From Opeltia flavorubescens (taxonomy: Eukaryota; Ascomycota; Lecanoromycetes; Teloschistales; Teloschistaceae): a stretch of DNA of 64,000 nucleotides. The position numbers and the translations under genes were made by a program. Numbering within the stretch: position 1 is the first letter of the stretch; each line of letters begins with the position of its first letter. This document shows positions 58,577 to 64,000 of this stretch, piece by piece. The notes beneath the pieces were generated by a model. That model did no database searches, was not told the origin of the DNA, and saw nothing but the letters and a program-made list of their open reading frames with translations. The stretch spans positions 1,364,001 to 1,428,000 of the forward strand of contig KE546977.1 in assembly GCA_000442125.1 (NCBI GenBank), read 5' to 3'.

Positions 58577-59468
58577 ATGCATCTTCCTTCCTCATTCTTC
58601 TTCTTCTTCCTCCCACCCATCATCACCCTCCTCCTCCTCCTCGCCCCCACCACGCTCTCCACTCCCCTTCCCTCCCTTCACCCGCTTCTCACCACCACCC
58701 CCCCATACCCACCCCGCCCACCTCTCCACATCCTCATCCCAATCCCCCACTCCAACCCCCCAAAACATATAACCCTCATCCTCCGCACCCTGCCCCATCG
58801 CCACCTCTCACGCTCTTCGATCGAAACCTGTCTCGCGCAATTAGATGTTTTCTGCGAGCGCTTGGCTAGGGATCCGAGATTTGGGGAGGGGGCGGTTATT
58901 CCGAGGGGGAGCTTTCCGTTGAGGTTTTTTGGGAGGGGGGGTGGTGGGGGAAGTGGAGGAGGAGGAGGAGGAGGAGGAGGTGGAGAAGTGGAGATTGGTG
59001 GAGGGGATACGGTTTTGGAGGTTGAGGAGGGAGAGGATGGTGGGATGATGAGGGTTCAGACGCTTGGGTTGACGGTTAGAGGGTTGTGGGATGCGATGGT
59101 TAGGCAGGGGAGATTGGTGGAGGGGATGTGGGAGATTTGGTGGGTAACATTTTTCTTTTGAATTTTTTTTGAGGCTTTTGCCCTTTGATATTGGGGGGAG
59201 TCTGGAGATGTCTAATCTGTGTGTGTGTGTATAAGGGTTAGATTTTGAGCAATTTCATTGTTTCCCGAAGGGATGGGGAAATCGAAATATTGGGAGTTTT
59301 TTCTTTTTCTTTTTCGAAACGAATTGAAATGGTTTTTTGCGGTTTTGGTTATTGGTGGCGGCGGCGGCGGCTAACGATTTTTCATTATCTTTTAGGGATG
59401 AGTTCGATAAGTATGTTGGTGATGGGATGATAGCGGAGGAAGATGATGATGAAAGGGAAGTAGCTTAG
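58577..59468 (+). CDS. secreted protein with poly-glycine tract
   Basis: Two exons (58577-59139, 59396-59468) with a 256-bp intron give 211 residues; the junction reads MWEIWDEFDKYVG in one frame. The ATG at 58577 opens a very hydrophobic signal peptide (MHLPSSFFFFFLPPIITLLL); the longer frame back to 58391 would bury it. The mature part is Pro-rich, then a folded-looking segment (RSSIETCLAQLDVFCERLARD, two cysteines), then a run of about ten glycines from a (GGA)n microsatellite, and an acidic end. Function unknown; the first exon flips from C-rich to G-rich. The donor GTGGGT is weak, so the end is less sure. Confidence 0.5.
58955..58980. repeat. (GGA)n microsatellite coding poly-glycine
   Basis: About eight GGA units in the exon, giving a glycine run. 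Length variation would change the protein without shifting its frame. Confidence 0.85.
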
Positions 59469-60132
59469 AAGTTAGTGAGCGAGCGAGTGAGAGGGATGAG
59501 GGAGGCTGCTGGGGGAGGGTGAGGTGGAGGGACGGAGGCGGACTTGGGAGAAGGACGAATGGAAAAGGGAGGGTGAGTGGAGGTGTGGATTTAAGGATGG
59601 GGTCGATGGTGGATTGTCTGGTTTGAAAGAAATGCCCTTTTCCCTGGATCTTGGCAATATGAGAGTGAAGGGAGCGAGCTGGAATATTTCTTTGGTGGAT
59701 ATTTTGGTTATCTTATAGTGGGAAGGGGGGGTTTCGTTCTGTCGATCGAGGGTGTTTCAAGGCTCATTGTATATGTGTGGAGAAGCTGAGGTCTGGAGGT
59801 AATACTTTGCGGTTTCCAAGCGTGTGATAGATTCGGCAGAGTTTTGAGGGTGATGGTTTTGGTTTTCCCTTGGCTTCCTTTCCACCCAAAATGCATGCCT
59901 CTCCAGGCTGTCTCGGCGAAATGATATGTCCTTTTAAGAGGGGGAGTTCGGCATGCATTAGCGGATGAAGCTAATATACTTGGGGAACGATATAGACGAA
60001 GAAAGGAAGGAGTGATATAAGCGGAAAAGGTAGATAATATAGGAGCTGACCGTTAATACGTAGACGGAGAAGAGAAATAACGATTAAGTATACAGAGTGC
60101 ATCGGGTTTTTGTCGATGCCTATATTCCTCGT
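59469..60132. other. convergent 3' region
   Basis: 664 bp between the Gly-rich gene (plus) and the stomatin gene (minus). G-rich at its left end; no supported gene. Confidence 0.35.
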
Positions 60133-61491
60133 TCACCTCTTCTTCCTCGTCTCTTCGAATCCTTGCAGAACGCTCTTGGCCACCTCGTCCGTCTTGCCCA
60201 TAGCGCTTGGTGGCTGGCCTTTGTACGCCTGCTCTTGAGGCTGCGGATTCTGAGAACCATCTACTATCCCCTTCTGCGCTTGTTCCTGGCTCTGACTAAC
60301 TTTTCCATACACGGCCATTGCACTCGCGATCATCCCGCTCATGTCTCCAACATTCCCAGGTACCACCACTGCTGTGCCTTGTTTTGCCAGATTCCCAAAA
60401 GCTTCGACGTACTTCTCCGCTACGCTAAGACTTACGGCGCCTCTTGCGTTTTCTTGCCCTTCCCGCATACTTTGAGCTACGGCGTCGATGCCCTTGGCTG
60501 TTGCTTGCGCTCGGATTAAGATTGCCTCGGCATCACCGCCGGCGATATTGATTTGTTCCGATTTTAACGCTTCGGAGGCTAGGATGACGCTCTGCTTCCG
60601 ACCTTCGGCGATATTGATGGCGCTTTGCCGTTGGCCTTCGCTGTCGAGGATTTCGGCCCGCTTGCTGCGTTCGGCGGTGACTTGGCGGTGCATGGCTGCT
60701 ACTACTCCGTCTGGGGCGTGGATGTCTCGGATCTCGTAGCGGAGGCATACGACGCCCCAGTCTCGGGCTGCTTCGTTTATGGCCTCGGTGATGTTGGTGT
60801 TTAGGGCGGCTCTTTCGCGAAGGACGTGGTCGAGTGTTAGACGGCCGATTTCGGAACGCATGGTTGTTTGGGCGAGCTGAGAGATGGCGTATTCGGCATC
60901 TTCGACTCCGTAGCTGATGGATGGTGGTCAGCAGGTTGACTGACGTTTTCCTAAGTAAGTTGAGGGACGAGATATAGCGTACCTCGCTTTGTAGGCATCG
61001 AATACTCGCGTGTAGAGGACGCCATCTAATTCAAGGGTGACATTATCTGCGGTAATTGCACTTTGGCTTGGTATCTCCATAGCAGCCTCCTTCAAGCTCT
61101 TGACGTAGGCTATTCGATCGAGAAAAGGTATCAGGATAGCAAGACCGGGTTGAAGTATCTTATGGTATTTCCCCATGCGTTCGACGACCCATGCTGTCTG
61201 CTGTGGCACAAAGCGTATGATGGTATTTGCGGGGAGGGAGGGGCGTTGGAAATAAGTTGAGGGCGGAGATGAATTTCCCGAACTACCTCCACTGCCGAGC
61301 AAAGATGGTCCTTGAGCTGCTTGAAAGGAAGATGTTGTGAGATGCCTATGTGATGCGGTCAGATGGTGTTGGAAAGTAGGGATGTAAGTTGATGCGATTG
61401 GAAGCCATGAAGGCTGTCGTAGCTGACTTCGAGGGACCAATGATGCTGCTGCACGTCCTGATCTGGCAATAGTACCAAAGCTTGAAGCCAT
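60133..61491 (-). CDS. mitochondrial stomatin-like protein (SLP-2 type, SPFH)
   Basis: Two exons (61491-60983, 60913-60133) with a 69-bp intron give 429 residues. An N-terminal presequence is followed by the SPFH domain (about 90-280): IRFVPQQTAWVVERMGKYHKIL, IPFLDRIAYVKSLKEAAMEIPSQ, ADNVTLELDGVLYTRVFDAYKASYGVEDAEYAIS and TTMRSEIGRLTLDHVLRERA, all typical of SLP-2. A coiled coil (QRQSAINIAEGRKQSVILASEA) and a Gln/Pro-rich tail end the protein. SLP-2 scaffolds prohibitin and cardiolipin-rich domains of the inner membrane and helps respiratory-chain assembly. Confidence 0.93.
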
Positions 61492-61821
61492 ACTTTGATT
61501 ATTTGCTGTGTAAAATCAGCAGCACACCATGCTGGGTTCGAAATGGACTGTGGTCAAATATGGATGAACGAATGTCATCGAGAATTGAATATCGGCAAAG
61601 TTAATCACCGATGGAGGCGCTAACGGAGCTTGGCATTCGATTTCATTATTCACCGTCCGGATTTCTGTCGCTCATTCTTTTACCAAAATCATGACAGAGT
61701 GCAAAGAATACAGGATTCGTTTATTGAAAATTTGATAGCACGTGTTCGCGGTAGGAGACGACAATGTGATGGACGAAGGCTAATCTCAAGCAACGAATTC
61801 CCGGTCTAAGATCCAAGAGCA
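61492..61821. promoter_or_regulatory. divergent promoter, stomatin / zinc-finger gene
   Basis: 330 bp between head-to-head start codons. No motif that I can name. Confidence 0.4.
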
Positions 61822-62778
61822 ATGTCGGAATACTGGAAGTCGACTGTTTGTGCCTTCCATACCTCCATCTATGTACTCATGCGCTAATACTCTACACAGC
61901 CAAAATATTGGTGCAAGCACTGCAAGACCTTCGTCCGTGACACCAAACTCGAGAAGGCAAACCATGATGCCACAGTCAAACACCAAGGCAACATCAAACG
62001 TTTCTTACGCGATCTACACCGAGGTCATGAGCGAGAAGAAAGAGACAAGGACAGGGCCAAGAATGAGGTTGAGAGGCTGAATGGGGTGGTCTCGGGAGTA
62101 CCACATGGCACAAAATCTACGGCTCCACAGCCATTTCATGCTATACATTCAGGGTCGACTGGAAGAGAAGCTACACCTGCAGAAAGAAAGGCTCAACTGG
62201 CCAGATTAGCCGAAATGGGAGTTGCGGTCCCTGAGGAATATCGAAGAGAAGTCGCCATGGCAGGCGATTGGCAGACATTGAGTGAGAGGCCTATATGGGG
62301 TCATGTTAAGAAAGAGGAGGGTGCAGATGACTTCAAAGATTTCAAGCCTGATACGACATTNAATGTTGGCATCCGAAAGAGGAAATTGGACGGCGAGGAG
62401 GAAGATGAGGAGGCTGCGGTAACAACTGTCAGGAAAGGCTGGGGCTCAGCGGTCCGCCGGTACCCAGGTACTGCTGATAATGTGGATGATCTGGACGCCC
62501 TTTTGAATACCCAGCCCCAATCAGAGCTGGATGAAAGTGGTCGTACGAGAGAGTCCTCGCAGTCAGATGGTGACAAGCTACATGATTTGAAAGATATACA
62601 AGCAGGCGAAGCTGAGCCAAAGCATCCGTTCGTCAAAAAGGAAGACTCGGAGCAATGCGATATCGGAAGCCTTCCAAACCAAGACAATATGGCAGCCGCT
62701 GTGGTTAAGCAAGAAGCAGAGGAACCTGAGCCGACCATAGTATTCAAGAAGCGGAAAGCCAAAGCTTCTAAATCTTGA
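61822..62778 (+). CDS. matrin-type zinc-finger protein, WBP4-like splicing factor
   Basis: Two exons (61822-61845, 61900-62778) with a 54-bp intron right after MSEYWKST give 300 residues. Exon 1's eight codons belong to the conserved start: SEYWKSTPKYWCKHCKTFV, a U1-like C2H2 finger continuing to NHDATVKHQGNIKRFL. WBP4/FBP21 proteins begin this way and join the spliceosome. No WW domain is seen, but a Lys/Glu-rich tail ends KKRKAKASKS. One N (62361) leaves one residue unread. Likely nuclear, in pre-mRNA splicing. Confidence 0.82.
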
Positions 62779-63085
62779 CAACTTCCCTGGATCTGTGTCA
62801 GCCCACGGTTCATTCGGTCCACTTTCTGGCAGTCGATTTGTCAATTCTTGTTTCGGCTTTGGTTCGGTACCATCCGAGATCTGCCGAGAATCTTCCGAAC
62901 CGCCCCGCATGAAGTCATAAAGCTAAATGGCGGCTTAGAAATGCAATATTCAGGTCAGCAAATGACAAATGCATCCAGGGCCACCAAAGCTACAAGAAGC
63001 ACCCAATCCGGTACTATTCTGCGATACGTTCGACCAATCATCCCTTCCTTCCAATTGAGTCGTTGCACACTTTAATCAATTCATC
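62779..63085. other. intergenic region before the oxidoreductase gene
   Basis: 307 bp between two plus-strand genes, the promoter of the second. No further gene seen. Confidence 0.4.
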
Positions 63086-64000
63086 ATGAAAGAAGCTATT
63101 GTCCAGCCAGACCTCGAGGTCAATATTGTTGACTCTCAGATCCCTGTACCCAGAGATGACGAGATTGTCATCAAAGTCGTCGTGTCGGGGTCCAACCCCA
63201 AGGATTGGAAGCGACCCGTGGGGATGAAAACAGCCCTGAATTCGGGCGACGACATCGCCGGCATTGTTCATCAAGTAGGACGCAATGTAAATGAATTTAA
63301 GACAGGGGACCGAGTTGCCGGTACTTATTCCCCTTGAGTCACTGCCACTGCATCCTTTTGTTATCCTGATATTATCTCTGCATTTACGGGATAAACATGC
63401 TGATGGTCTGTCAGCATTCCATGAGATGGGAGCTCCGGGAGGCAGCTTTGCTGAGTATGCTGTCAGTTGGGCTCATACCACCTTTCATATCCCAGAAAAA
63501 ACTTCCTTTGAAGGTGCGTCTTTCTAGCATTCCCTCCAGGACTATCAAGCTAGCGCTCCCCCAAATCACCCTCATCAGCCTTAGACACCCTCACAATAAC
63601 ATAAATTGCAATTGTAGAAGCATCAACCATCCCCCTAGCAGCCATGACCGCTGCCATCGGCCTTTATCAGCGCCTACCCAATCTTCCCCTTCCATGGTCC
63701 CCCACAACCAAACCCACCCCCATGATTATCTGGGGCGCCGCTACTGCTGTCGGTGCATTCGCCATCAAGCTAGCCCAGCTTTCCAACATCCACCCACTTA
63801 TCTGCGTCGCCGGACGCGGCATCCCCTTCGCAGAATCCCTCATTGACAAGAGCAAAGGCGACATCATCCTCGATTATCGACAAGGCGACGACAAGCTACT
63901 CCAGAACTTGAAAGCTGCGGTTGATAAGGCGGGTGGGAAGGTTGAGTATGCCTTCGATGCTGTTAGCGAGAATGGAAGTTATGTGAATATTGGGAAGGTT
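63086..64000 (+). CDS. MDR-family quinone/enoyl reductase, partial at window end
   Basis: Three exons seen (63086-63320, 63415-63513, 63618 onward), all in phase, running off the window. Start MKEAIVQPDLEVNIVDSQI. The GroES-like half has EIVIKVVVSGSNPKDWKRP and DIAGIVHQVGRNVNEFKTGDRVAG; the junction gives FHEMGAPGGSFAEYAVS. The Rossmann half has STIPLAAMTAAIGLYQRL and the nucleotide-binding MIIWGAATAVGAFAIKLAQL, an A-rich variant of the usual GxGxxG. This is the zinc-free enoyl/quinone reductase group, often NADPH-dependent. Introns of 94 and 104 bp are longer than average here. Confidence 0.85.

Noticed and set aside
1-64000. Transposons, retroelements or RIP-mutated repeats
   Set aside because: I saw no long repeats, no terminal repeats and no transposase, integrase or reverse-transcriptase sequence; the AT-rich stretch at 14350-15917 shows none of these marks.

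Overview
The window is nuclear DNA of a filamentous ascomycete (Pezizomycotina, most likely Leotiomycetes). The evidence is short GT-AG introns (mostly 45-75 bp, several with CTGAC or TACTAAC branch sites), a HET-domain gene, two PTH11-like/fungal rhodopsin-domain membrane proteins, small secreted proteins, a GT15 mannosyltransferase and an AIM9-type kinase. Exon structures were built by hand from splice signals; every model for which a phase sum is given closes in frame. There are two runs of N (25011-25050 and 54164-54183) and four single Ns (4583, 8314, 35066, 62361). I saw no transposon, retroelement, tRNA, rRNA or CRISPR array.

Region 1 (1-6.9 kb) is mostly conserved: a PhiA-like wall protein, the Rpl4 chaperone Acl4 head-to-head with an RWD-domain Gir2-like protein, then Sgt2 head-to-head with a mitochondrial coiled-coil protein. 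Region 2 (6.9-26 kb) is gene-poor and accessory. It holds a two-exon Cys-rich secreted gene, a HET gene, two secreted proteins that appear to share one repeated module, an amino-acid permease, a rhodopsin-domain membrane protein, a VMAT-like MFS transporter and a SET-type protein. Region 3 (26-38 kb) is housekeeping: OLA1, a KTR mannosyltransferase, the HIRA histone chaperone, a PPPDE (DeSI-like) peptidase, mitoribosomal uS11m and TIM44.

Region 4 (38.5-51 kb) is rich in membrane-traffic genes: a VPS9-ankyrin-PX-like protein, ESCRT-I Vps37 and the Rab-GEF subunit Ric1. A second rhodopsin-domain protein and a Cys/Gln/His-rich protein lie among them. Region 5 (51-64 kb) has a small secreted protein, the CK2 regulatory subunit (with a candidate second first exon inside its intron 1), an unknown protein, an AIM9-like kinase, a Gly-rich secreted protein, a mitochondrial stomatin, a matrin-type zinc-finger protein and the start of an MDR oxidoreductase.

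Several divergent pairs join functionally related genes: acl4/gir2, mrps18/tim44 and vps37/ric1. A recurring signal in the DNA itself is a local switch from a C-rich to a G-rich plus strand, centred in about nine places, mostly inside exons and independent of gene direction.
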